A DNA stretch of 64,000 bases, taken from NCBI GenBank assembly GCA_017939025.1, contig JAGBAI010000042.1, positions 96,468 through 160,467 on the forward strand. The letters are read 5' to 3'. The first letter of the stretch is position 1. Every line of letters starts with the position of its first letter. Below the pieces are notes generated by a model that saw nothing but the letters and a program-made list of their open reading frames with translations, did no database searches and was not told the origin of the DNA. Shown here one piece after another: positions 15,820-23,477 of the stretch. Source of the DNA: Oscillospiraceae bacterium. GTDB lineage: Bacteria > Bacillota_A > Clostridia > Oscillospirales > Oscillospiraceae. The translations under genes and the position numbers were made by a program.

Positions 15820-16746
15820 ATGCAAATCGGCGCGTTGATCGTGGCAGCAGGCATGTCCAGCAGGATGGGCGAGTTTAAGCCTATGCTTTCCATTGGCTCC
15901 ATTTCCGTTGCCCAGCGGGTCATTGCTACCCTCAGCCAGTCCGGAGTCAGCAAAATCGTTATGGTCACAGGCTATAACGCTACCATGCTGGAACGGCACT
16001 TATCCGGCAACGGCATCATCTTCCTGCGAAACGAAGCCTATGAGACCACCCAGATGTTTGACTCTGTGAAGATTGGACTTCGGTATTTGCAGGATAAGTG
16101 CGATAAGGTTCTGTTCACCCCCGTGGATGTACCCCTGTTTACTGCGAAAACCGTGAAAACCATTTTGAATTCCGGAGCTCCCCTTGCCTGCCCCATGTGC
16201 GAAGGAAAGCAGGGCCATCCCATTCTGATTGCCAACGAACTCATTCCTGAGATCCTGAACGACTGCGGTGAAATGGGATTAAAAGGCGCCATGGACCGGT
16301 GCAGCGTGCCTCTGAAGCGGATCGATGTGGAAGATCCCGGCACCATTCATGATGCGGACACCCCGGAGGATTTTTCCGCATTGGTTGACTACCACAATTC
16401 CCAGCTGGTGCGGCCCGTTGTAAATGTCTCCTTAAATAAAGAAAAGCCCTTCTTCGACAGCAAGATCGCCATGCTGCTGATGCTCATTGACGAAACAAAA
16501 TCCGTCCGGGCAGCAGGTCTGCGGATGCAGCTGAGCTACAGCAGCTGCTGGAACATCATTCGGACGCTGGAAAGCCAACTGAATTACTCCCTCATTGAGC
16601 GCAGTCAAGGCGGTGCAGGCGGCAGCACCAGCATGTTGACCGATCGGGGGCGGCAGCTTCTGGAGCGTTATACTGCATACGAAAAACAGCTGAAAGAGCA
16701 GGCAAACATCCTGTACGATCAGTATTTCGGAGGGCTGTTTGAATGA
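15820..16746 (+). CDS. MocA-like nucleotidyltransferase fused to a ModE-like DNA-binding domain (DVU_1551 family)
   Basis: This is a 308-residue, two-domain protein. Residues 1-195 are a MobA/MocA-type transferase, with AAGMSSRMGEFKPM for nucleotide binding and FTPVDVPLF for metal. Residues 220-300 form a winged helix like ModE and LysR N-termini (SVRAAGLRMQLSYSSCWNIIRTLE, then a Gly-rich GGAGGS wing and LTDRGRQLLERY). The likely reaction is molybdopterin plus CTP to molybdopterin cytosine dinucleotide, the cofactor Mop-type hydroxylases use. The DNA-binding half may sense molybdate or the cofactor and bind the TTGCAAAT sites. GAGGAGG lies 7 bases before the start. It is the first gene of an eight- or nine-gene operon. 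Confidence 0.85.
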   Translation: MQIGALIVAAGMSSRMGEFKPMLSIGSISVAQRVIATLSQSGVSKIVMVTGYNATMLERHLSGNGIIFLRNEAYETTQMFDSVKIGLRYLQDKCDKVLFTPVDVPLFTAKTVKTILNSGAPLACPMCEGKQGHPILIANELIPEILNDCGEMGLKGAMDRCSVPLKRIDVEDPGTIHDADTPEDFSALVDYHNSQLVRPVVNVSLNKEKPFFDSKIAMLLMLIDETKSVRAAGLRMQLSYSSCWNIIRTLESQLNYSLIERSQGGAGGSTSMLTDRGRQLLERYTAYEKQLKEQANILYDQYFGGLFE

Positions 16747-17297
16747 AGAAGGTTTATCTGATCCGCCACGGCCTGCCGGATTTCCCAGGAGGAAAAGGAA
16801 TGTGTCTGGGCATCACCGACATTCCCCTGAGCAAAGCGGGACTGACCCAAGCAGCACAGATGGCAGCCCAATTACCGCCAGTTACTGCCGTTTTCTCCAG
16901 TCCTCTGTCCCGTGCAGTGCAGACAGCACAAGCCATCGGCCAGAGCGTGACCATACTGGAAGGGCTTCGGGAACTCTCCTTTGGCCAGTGGGACGGGCTG
17001 ACTTTTGATCAGATCCGGGAGAAATTTCCCGAACTGTATGCTGCCAGAGGCAACGATCCAACGCTGTTGCTTCCGGAGCAGGAGAACCCGGCAATCGGTC
17101 TTTCCCGATTCGAAAGTGCCATGGAAGAGGCCGCGAAGCAAAGTCCCGGTGATTTTGCTGTGGTTGCCCACGGAGGCATCATCGCCCAGTTTTTACAGAA
17201 CCTTACCGGCACCTGGTACAAACCGGGTTACACGGAGGTACTGACCTTGTTCTGGAATAACGGGATATTTGAAATAAAGGAACCTGTTTCAACATGA
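16743..17297 (+). CDS. Histidine phosphatase family protein
   Basis: This 184-residue phosphoglycerate-mutase-type phosphatase has catalytic His in LIRHGLPDF, Arg in SSPLSRAVQTA, and a second His in FAVVAHGGII. Its size and motifs resemble alpha-ribazole phosphatase (CobC), but no cobalamin genes are nearby. Its start overlaps the preceding stop by 4 bases and its stop overlaps the permease start, so it belongs to the molybdenum operon. The substrate may be a phosphorylated cofactor intermediate or a nucleotide by-product; this is inference. Confidence 0.85.
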   Translation: MKKVYLIRHGLPDFPGGKGMCLGITDIPLSKAGLTQAAQMAAQLPPVTAVFSSPLSRAVQTAQAIGQSVTILEGLRELSFGQWDGLTFDQIREKFPELYAARGNDPTLLLPEQENPAIGLSRFESAMEEAAKQSPGDFAVVAHGGIIAQFLQNLTGTWYKPGYTEVLTLFWNNGIFEIKEPVST

Positions 17298-18310
17298 AAA
17301 AACCGATTCTCTCTTACAATAAGATTCTGATTCTGCTGGCAGTGAGTCTGGCTGCCGCCATGATTGGCTCTGTGACATTGGGGCGCTATCCCATCAGTCT
17401 GAAAGAGTTGGCAGGTATCTTGGCCTCCCGGTTCTGGGAAATAGAACCCTTCTGGACGAAAACCCAGGAATCCCTGCTTTTGCAGCACCGGCTCCCACGA
17501 ATTCTGCTGGCCTGCATGGTGGGCGGTTGTTTATCCTGCGCAGGTGCCGCTTACCAGGGTGTTTTTCAGAATCCCATGGCCGCTCCGGATATTTTGGGTG
17601 CTTCTTCCGGTGCCGCCTTTGGCGCTGCTTTGGCCATTCTGCTGAAGCTCTCCGGCAGCTGGATCATAGTGCTGGCCTTCTGCGGCAGCATTGTGACTGT
17701 GATTCTGGTGATGTTTGTGGCCAACCGGGCTAAGGGAAGGCGGGTACTGGGTCTGATCCTTGCGGGCATTATGGTCAGTTCTCTGATTTCCTCAGGCACT
17801 TCTCTGATCAAGCTGGTGGCTGACCCGGAAGACCAGCTGCCTGCCATCACCTACTGGCTTATGGGCAGTCTCAACGGCACCTCCCCAAAAGATGTTTTGT
17901 TCGCGCTGGTGCCTATGGCTCTGGGACTGCTTCCCCTGTTCCTGCTGCGCTGGCGGATCAACCTGCTGACCCTGGGAGATGAAGAAGCCCGCACCATGGG
18001 CGTCAATGCCCGGCGACTCCGGACTGCCACGATCCTCAGTGCCACACTGATTACCGCTGCTGCCGTATCCGTCAGCGGTGTCATCGGCTGGGTAGGTCTG
18101 GTTATTCCCCATCTGACCCGGCGAATGGTGGGCAACAACTATCGTCATCTGATTCCAGCCTCTACTCTTTTCGGCGGTGTTTTTCTGCTGATGGTGGACA
18201 ATCTCTCCCGAAATCTTTTCACCGCAGAAATTCCCATCGGTATTCTGACCTCCTTCATCGGCGCACCCTTTTTCCTGTATCTGATCACCAGAGAGGGGGA
18301 ACGGCTATGA
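17294..18310 (+). CDS. FecCD/BtuC-type ABC transporter permease
   Basis: The 338-residue integral membrane protein has the features of the FecCD family: about 9-10 hydrophobic segments, RLPRILLACMVGGCLSCAGAAYQGVFQNPMAAPDILG near residues 65-100, and a C-terminal GWVGLVIPHLTRRMVG ATPase-contact loop followed by IGILTSFIGAPFF. It forms the channel of a type II importer with the ATPase and binding protein downstream. Related MolBC of Haemophilus imports molybdate and tungstate through this fold. In a molybdenum-enzyme operon that is the best guess here, ahead of iron-siderophore or corrinoid uptake. Confidence 0.88.
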   Translation: MKKPILSYNKILILLAVSLAAAMIGSVTLGRYPISLKELAGILASRFWEIEPFWTKTQESLLLQHRLPRILLACMVGGCLSCAGAAYQGVFQNPMAAPDILGASSGAAFGAALAILLKLSGSWIIVLAFCGSIVTVILVMFVANRAKGRRVLGLILAGIMVSSLISSGTSLIKLVADPEDQLPAITYWLMGSLNGTSPKDVLFALVPMALGLLPLFLLRWRINLLTLGDEEARTMGVNARRLRTATILSATLITAAAVSVSGVIGWVGLVIPHLTRRMVGNNYRHLIPASTLFGGVFLLMVDNLSRNLFTAEIPIGILTSFIGAPFFLYLITREGERL

Positions 18311-19086
18311 GAATGAAAGTGGAAAATCTTCATTTTTCCTACGGTAATCACCAGGTTCTGAAAGGCGTTTCCTTCGGCGTGGAAGACAGCGGCTTTGTTT
18401 CTCTGCTGGGTCCCAACGGAGCCGGCAAAAGCACGCTGTTTCGGTGCATGCTGGGATTGCTGGAGCCGTCAGCTGGCAGCGTCCACATCTGTGGACGGGA
18501 TATCCGGAATATGCCCGCAGCAGAGCTGTCTCACCGGGTGGCTTATATCCCCCAGTCCCACCACCCTGTGTTTAATTTCAGCGTATTTGATATGGTGCTG
18601 ATGGGCACCACTGCCCAGCTGTCGCAATTCGCTTCCCCCGGGAAACAGCAGAAGCTGTTGGCGGAGGCCGCTATGGAGCGGATCGGTATTTCCCATCTCC
18701 GGAACCGGGGCTGCAGCAACATCAGCGGCGGTGAACGGCAGCTGGCCCTCATTGCCCGGGCCATCGCCCAACAGGCAAAAATCCTGGTAATGGACGAACC
18801 CTCCGCCAGTCTGGACTATGGCAACAAGCTTCGGGTCATGGAAACCGTAAAAGGTCTGACCCAGGAAGGCTACACCGTGATCCAGTCTACCCATGATCCT
18901 GACCAGGCCTATTTGTACTCCGATCAGATACTGGCCCTCTATGACGGTAAAATTCTGGCCTGTGGCACGCCTAAGGAAACCATCAGCAGTGAACTGATTT
19001 CCACACTCTACGGTGCGGATGTGGAGGTCTGCAGTATGCACCGGGATGATGTTCGCGTTTGTGTGCCTGCGCACCTGACCAAGTAA
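18307..19086 (+). CDS. ABC transporter ATP-binding protein (importer, FecE/BtuD type)
   Basis: This 259-residue ATPase shows Walker A GPNGAGKST near residue 38, signature ISGGERQLALIARA near residue 140, Walker B ILVMDEPSASLD near residue 160, and the switch histidine in QSTHDPDQA. It starts 4 bases inside the permease gene, and the binding protein follows 12 bases downstream. It powers the same importer as its neighbours. Confidence 0.9.
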   Translation: MRMKVENLHFSYGNHQVLKGVSFGVEDSGFVSLLGPNGAGKSTLFRCMLGLLEPSAGSVHICGRDIRNMPAAELSHRVAYIPQSHHPVFNFSVFDMVLMGTTAQLSQFASPGKQQKLLAEAAMERIGISHLRNRGCSNISGGERQLALIARAIAQQAKILVMDEPSASLDYGNKLRVMETVKGLTQEGYTVIQSTHDPDQAYLYSDQILALYDGKILACGTPKETISSELISTLYGADVEVCSMHRDDVRVCVPAHLTK

Positions 19087-19098
19087 AGGAGAATTAAT

Positions 19099-20166
19099 TT
19101 GAAGAAATGGATTGCTTTGTTACTGGTATTGTCTGTGCTGTATTCTCTTGCAGGATGCGGCAAAACAACCGCAGCACCGGAAGAATCTGCTGCTGAGACC
19201 GTTGTATTCACGGATGACTGCGGACGGGAAGTGGAATTGTCCGCCGATATCAACCGGATCGTCACTACCGGCCCCCTTTCGCAGATCGTATTGTATACCC
19301 TCGCTCCGGATATGCTGGTGGGGCTGGCCGCCAAATGGAGCGGCAGTGCAGATGGCATCATTCCTGAGGAATACAGACAACTTCCCTACTTCGGTCAGCT
19401 TTACAACACTGCCAACTTAAACGTGGAAGAGCTGGCCCTGGCAGATCCTCAGGTGATCATCGACATCGGAAGAGTTATGTCTGCCGGCAGTGAGGACATG
19501 GATACCCTGCAGCAGCAGACCGGTATCCCCACTATTTTCCTGAAGGGCTCTTATGAATCCCTGCCCCAGACTTACCGCACCCTGGGAAAACTTTTGGGCA
19601 GGCCGGAAAAAGGTGAGGAACTGGCTTCCTTCTGCGAGAAGGTTTATTCCCGCACGCTTTCCATCATGGAGCAGGTTGGTGATAATAAAGTCACTGCCCT
19701 GTATATTAAGGGCGAAGGTGGCACCAACGTTTTAGCCAAAGGTTCTTCCCATGCGGAGACTTTAGATCTTCTGACAGAAAACGTGGCTGTGGTTGACAGC
19801 CCCAGCAACAAGGGCTCCGGAAATGAAGTGACCCTGGAGCAAATTGCCCTGTGGGATCCGGAACTGATCCTCTTCGACGCGGACAGCATCTATGATACCG
19901 TTGCGCAGCAGGAGACCTGGAATACCCTTTCCGCGGTTTCCGGTCAGAACTATCTGGAAGTGCCCGAAGGGCCCTGGAACTGGATAGGCACTCCCTCTGC
20001 ATCCCAGCGTTACTTAGGTATGATCTGGCTGACGGCCCAGCTGTACCCTGAATACTGCAATTATGATGTCAAGGCAGAGATTCTGGCGTTTTATAAACTG
20101 TTCTATCACTGCACCTTGACAGAGCAGCAGTATGCAGAATTGACCGCAAACGCGTTTCTGAGGTGA
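19099..20166 (+). CDS. ABC transporter substrate-binding lipoprotein, TroA/BtuF fold
   Basis: The protein has 355 residues with a lipobox LAGC near residue 20. The mature part is a class III binding protein of the PF01497 type (DDCGREVELSADINRIV near residue 40, then LAPDMLVGLAAKW and NVEELALADPQVIID). The start codon is TTG at 19099, supported by AAAGGAG just upstream and by the immediate signal peptide; no ATG is available in that place. Together with the permease and ATPase it forms a MolBCA-like importer. Molybdate or tungstate is inferred from context only. Confidence 0.85.
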   Translation: MKKWIALLLVLSVLYSLAGCGKTTAAPEESAAETVVFTDDCGREVELSADINRIVTTGPLSQIVLYTLAPDMLVGLAAKWSGSADGIIPEEYRQLPYFGQLYNTANLNVEELALADPQVIIDIGRVMSAGSEDMDTLQQQTGIPTIFLKGSYESLPQTYRTLGKLLGRPEKGEELASFCEKVYSRTLSIMEQVGDNKVTALYIKGEGGTNVLAKGSSHAETLDLLTENVAVVDSPSNKGSGNEVTLEQIALWDPELILFDADSIYDTVAQQETWNTLSAVSGQNYLEVPEGPWNWIGTPSASQRYLGMIWLTAQLYPEYCNYDVKAEILAFYKLFYHCTLTEQQYAELTANAFLR

Positions 20167-20171
20167 GGAAA

Positions 20172-20702
20172 ATGCACGCTTTGATCGTAGGAGACCGGGG
20201 TGTAGGAAAGAGTACCCTGATCCGCCGGGTACTGAAAGAACTGAACTGCCCGGTTTTCGGATACGAAACAAAAAAAGAGGAGGCGCTGGAAGACCCTCTC
20301 CGGGGCTGTCCCATCTATATTTACGATGCGGGAACTCCCCATATCCAGACCCCGGACAACTTCATCGGCTATCACAGGGAACAAAATACCACCTCCATCA
20401 CGGCCGCCTTTGAACGGTATGCCCCCAAGCTCATGCTGACCGTGCCTGAGAATTCGGTGGTAGAACTGGATGAGATAGGCTTTCTGGAAGCAAAGTCAGA
20501 AACCTTTTGCCGGGCAGTGCTGCAGCTGCTAAGCAGCAACAGGCCTGTCATTGCCGCCGTCAAAAATAAGGAACTCCCCTTTTTGAACGCCATACGGGAG
20601 CATCCCAATACCCGTTGCTTCTATATTACCCCTAAGAACCGGGATGCCCTCTACGAAGAAGTGCTGGAATTTATGAAACTACAGCTGGAGGAACGGCTAT
20701 GA
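20172..20702 (+). CDS. P-loop nucleoside-triphosphatase (THEP1-like)
   Basis: In this 176-residue protein Walker A is GDRGVGKST at residues 8-16 and Walker B is VVELDEIGFLE near residue 100. The later segment RPVIAAVKNKELPFLNAI matches THEP1-type NTPases (PF03266). ATG at 20172 is preferred to a GTG three codons earlier because GGTGAGG precedes it. Its position between molybdate importer and XdhC suggests a chaperone or cofactor-delivery NTPase, much as other metalloenzymes use small GTPases. That role is inferred. Confidence 0.78.
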   Translation: MHALIVGDRGVGKSTLIRRVLKELNCPVFGYETKKEEALEDPLRGCPIYIYDAGTPHIQTPDNFIGYHREQNTTSITAAFERYAPKLMLTVPENSVVELDEIGFLEAKSETFCRAVLQLLSSNRPVIAAVKNKELPFLNAIREHPNTRCFYITPKNRDALYEEVLEFMKLQLEERL

Positions 20703-21310
20703 AAACCCTGCTGATCAACGGTTCTCCCCGCCCCAACGGCAATACCGTGGCCCTGATCCGGGAGCTCAAAGCCCATCTGGAAGGCGAAATCCTGGAAATC
20801 TCCGCCTTCTATTCCGGGATTGCTCCCTGCATCGACTGCCGGGGTTGTTGGGAAACAGCGCAATGTGTAGTCCATGACGGTATGGACGTGATTTACGAAG
20901 ATGATTTTGACAATGTGGTCATCGCAGCTCCTGTTTACTATGGCACGCTGCCAGGCTCTGTGCTGAGTCTCATGAGCCGGCTGCAGCCCTGGCATGTGGC
21001 CACCTATTTTCTGAAAGAACCGCTGACCCAGAAGCCCAAAAAAGCCGCTGCCATTTTGACAGCGGGCGGAAAAGGCAACGCAGAAAAAGCCTATATGCAC
21101 TTAAACGCCTTTTTCCGGATGCTCAATGCCCGGGGGTTCCGGGAACATACTGCCTGTTCCCCGAATACGGATATCATTCCAGCTGACCGGGACGACAATG
21201 CAAAAAAGCAGGTAACCGAAATCGCCCGGTGGCTGAATGCTTCGGAATCCCCTCCGGAATTTACCGGATTTCAGGCCTGCGGCTACCGGAAAGAGCAGGA
21301 GGCGCCATGA
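20699..21310 (+). CDS. Flavodoxin-fold NAD(P)H-dependent oxidoreductase
   Basis: The 203-residue protein starts MKTLLINGSPRPNGNT, the FMN phosphate loop of the NADPH-dependent FMN reductase / iron-sulfur flavoprotein family. APCIDCRGCWETAQC near residue 45 has four cysteines placed as in Fe-S flavoproteins, so a cluster is possible. APVYYGTLPG near residue 82 is the second flavin loop. It overlaps both neighbours by 4 bases. It may feed electrons to or from the hydroxylase system or reduce a maturation intermediate. Confidence 0.82.
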   Translation: MKTLLINGSPRPNGNTVALIRELKAHLEGEILEISAFYSGIAPCIDCRGCWETAQCVVHDGMDVIYEDDFDNVVIAAPVYYGTLPGSVLSLMSRLQPWHVATYFLKEPLTQKPKKAAAILTAGGKGNAEKAYMHLNAFFRMLNARGFREHTACSPNTDIIPADRDDNAKKQVTEIARWLNASESPPEFTGFQACGYRKEQEAP

Positions 21311-22050
21311 AACTGGAATTTTGGGAAAAAGACATGGTTCTGTTCATGCGCCATGCCTCGGAGTATTCGGATTATTACCAAAAGCTGACCGAAAAAATGC
21401 TGCCCTGGCTTTCTCGGGATAGTCACATCTGCGATGCCGGTTCCGGCTTGGGCTATCTTTCCCTGGCACTGGCCCCCTATGTAAAGCAGGTCACCGCTGT
21501 GGAGCGGAATCCCGATGCCGCTGCTGTTCTGACAGAAAACTGCCATACTTTGGGTATAGCCAATATAAACGCCTGTTGCGGTGCTGTCGCAGAGGAAATC
21601 CCGGAAAGGCCCTATGATGCCATGGTATTCTGTTTCTTCGGTCGTCGGCGGGAAATCCTTCAGCTGGCGAAACGGCAATGCAATGGGGATGTATTTATCT
21701 TCACACGAAACTATGACAGACACCGTTTCTCGGCTGGAAAGCACCGCACCGGTTATGAAGGGTATCCCCAGTTTGCGGATGATCTTGATACACTGGGAAT
21801 TCCGGCCCACAAAGAAACCTTTACCCTGGAATTCGGACAGCCCTTCCGGAATCTGGAGGAGGCCCACCAATTTTTCCGGGTTTACAGCAAAGACAAAAAC
21901 AAAGATGTACTAACAGATGATTTTGTCCGCAGCCAGCTGATTGATACCGGAAGGAAGGATTTCCCCTTCTACATGCCTCATCAAAAGCATATCGGTTTTC
22001 TGCATTTTTCCGTAAAGGATATCCCGGATACTGTTCTGGAAGGAGAATAA
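21307..22050 (+). CDS. Class I SAM-dependent methyltransferase
   Basis: The protein has 247 residues. SAM motif I is ICDAGSGLGYLSLALAP near residue 42, the acidic residue follows in VTAVERNP, and MVFCFFGRR near residue 105 is in the place of motif IV. The C-terminal half is specific and unassigned, with many aromatic and charged residues (QPFRNLEEAHQFFRVY). AGGAGG precedes the chosen start, which overlaps the flavoprotein stop by 4 bases. The acceptor is unknown. It is distinct from the short methyltransferase at 7841, so the locus has two. Confidence 0.82.
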   Translation: MKLEFWEKDMVLFMRHASEYSDYYQKLTEKMLPWLSRDSHICDAGSGLGYLSLALAPYVKQVTAVERNPDAAAVLTENCHTLGIANINACCGAVAEEIPERPYDAMVFCFFGRRREILQLAKRQCNGDVFIFTRNYDRHRFSAGKHRTGYEGYPQFADDLDTLGIPAHKETFTLEFGQPFRNLEEAHQFFRVYSKDKNKDVLTDDFVRSQLIDTGRKDFPFYMPHQKHIGFLHFSVKDIPDTVLEGE

Positions 22051-22051
22051 T

Positions 22052-23083
22052 ATGGATCGTATTTTTGCCAAGCTGTTATATATGCTGGAAAAGAAGCTTC
22101 CAACCGTTCTGGTGACCATTATTGCCGACCAGGGTTCCGCTCCCAGAGGGGCAGGCTCTCAGATGTTGGTGGGCGAAAAGGGTCGGATTTTGGGAACAAT
22201 AGGCGGCGGTGCTGTGGAAGGTAAGGCCGATGCCATGGCCAGGCAGTTGCTGAAAGAGCAACGCTCCTGCTGCCATCTGTTCCAGCTTCACGCCGCTGCC
22301 AGGGAGAACATCGGTATGGTCTGCGGCGGCGATGTGCAGGTACAATTCCAGTTCATACCCGGCACATCTGTAGTCTGGGAAACACTTGCAGGTAAGCTGC
22401 TGGAAATGACATCCTCCCGCAAATCCGGCTGGCTGGCGCTGAAGACCGACGGCAGCTCCCCATCCCTGCTTGCAGGTGACGGAATTGCCGTCCTCGGTGA
22501 ACCTGTCCCCGGCAAAAAAACACCCGAAGGGTGGAAGCCGGAAAGCAGCAAGGATGTCTTCTGTCTTCCCCTGCCCATCGGAGAACGGGCGGTGATTTTC
22601 GGCGGTGGGCACTGTGCCCAGGCCCTGGCACCGCTGCTGCATACCGTGGGTTTCCGGGTCACCATCTTTGAAGAGCGGGCAGAATACGGCTGCCGGGAGT
22701 TTTTCCCCACCGCAGAGCAGATTATCGTGGGAGACTACACAAAAATATCTGATCGGCTGCAAATCACCTCCGAGGACTACATTGTAATCATGACCAACGG
22801 TCACAGCTTTGATCTGGAAGTCCAGGATCAGGTTCTCCGGGGCGATTTTGCCTATGTGGGTGTCATCGGCTCCCGGAAGAAGACAGCTGCTGTCAACCAG
22901 AAGCTCCGGGAGCGCGGCGTATCTGAGGAAGCCATTTCCCGGGTCCACACCCCGATTGGAACATCCATCAAAGCCGTCACACCGGAAGAGATCGGCATCA
23001 GCATTGCCGGAGAACTGATTTACACCCGGGCTCTGCGTCGGGAGGCATCCGGGATCATTGCAACCGGTTGTCCCATGCATTAA
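22052..23083 (+). CDS. xdhC: XdhC-family molybdenum cofactor maturation protein
   Basis: The 343-residue protein has the XdhC N-terminal domain (VTIIADQGSAPRGAGSQMLV near residue 22, GTIGGGAVEG near residue 50, MVCGGDVQVQF near residue 90) and the C-terminal Rossmann domain (FGGGHCAQALAPLL near residue 187, VGVIGSRKKTA near residue 270). XdhC binds the molybdenum cofactor, keeps it while it is sulfurated and hands it to xanthine-oxidase-type enzymes. It is the last gene of the maturation operon and its expected client is the hydroxylase at 11254. Confidence 0.92.
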   Translation: MDRIFAKLLYMLEKKLPTVLVTIIADQGSAPRGAGSQMLVGEKGRILGTIGGGAVEGKADAMARQLLKEQRSCCHLFQLHAAARENIGMVCGGDVQVQFQFIPGTSVVWETLAGKLLEMTSSRKSGWLALKTDGSSPSLLAGDGIAVLGEPVPGKKTPEGWKPESSKDVFCLPLPIGERAVIFGGGHCAQALAPLLHTVGFRVTIFEERAEYGCREFFPTAEQIIVGDYTKISDRLQITSEDYIVIMTNGHSFDLEVQDQVLRGDFAYVGVIGSRKKTAAVNQKLRERGVSEEAISRVHTPIGTSIKAVTPEEIGISIAGELIYTRALRREASGIIATGCPMH

Positions 23084-23214
23084 CTCGTCAAACAGGAAAG
23101 AGGATGCCCATGGCAACAAAATACTGACTCTGGATACTGCATGAGGAGACTGATGCACTCGACGAAAACTTCTTTGAAGATCGCGCTGACGAAGCATAAG
23201 CCATAACCGTTGAC

Positions 23215-23252
23215 ATACCGCCTGTGTAGAACTGCCACAGGCGGTATTTTTT
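23215..23252 (+). terminator. Intrinsic terminator of the molybdenum maturation operon
   Basis: ATACCGCCTGTG (23215-23226) pairs perfectly with CACAGGCGGTAT (23236-23247) and runs into TTTTTT. It lies 132 bases after the XdhC stop. Between them a short open stretch with no start or ribosome-binding site ends DENFFEDRADEA; it may be a gene remnant. Confidence 0.88.
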
Positions 23253-23284
23253 GTTGCGGTTTGACTTGACCGTTGCTATAATTA

Positions 23285-23391
23285 ATACTGATATTCAATC
23301 AAAAACTTTAAGCCGCAGGCTTGAAGTTTTTAATATGAAGATCATAATGAGACGGGATTCTGATATTTTCTATTCCGAAAATATCAGAATC
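23285..23391 (+). repeat. Structured direct repeat, right copy
   Basis: Positions 23285-23355 match 4402-4472. The first hairpin is AAAAACTTTAAGCC / GGCTTGAAGTTTTT with loop GCA; compared with the left copy, paired bases at the tip have changed together. The second hairpin is a perfect 15-bp stem (23356-23370 with 23377-23391, loop TATTCC). It lies just past the terminator of the molybdenum operon and before sbcD. Confidence 0.65.
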
Positions 23392-23446
23392 GACAACGCC
23401 AAAAGGCGGTGTCTTTCAAATGAAACTGAAATAGTTTTATTTGAAA
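23392..23446 (+). other. Two further hairpins in the leader of sbcDC
   Basis: GACAACGCC/GGCGGTGTC with an AAAA loop (23392-23413) and TTCAAATGAAACT/AGTTTTATTTGAA (about 23415-23445) follow the repeat without gap, so four hairpins stand in a row before the ribosome-binding site at about 23466. They may be an extension of the repeat or a structured 5' leader. No known riboswitch was recognised. An open frame crossing them is not credible as a gene. Confidence 0.4.
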
Positions 23447-23477
23447 ATAGTATAAGAAAACGCCCTGGAGGTAGTTT

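Noticed and set aside
16743..17297. CobC alpha-ribazole phosphatase assignment
   Set aside because: Motifs fit the wider histidine phosphatase family, but there are no cobalamin genes around; a specific name is not supported.
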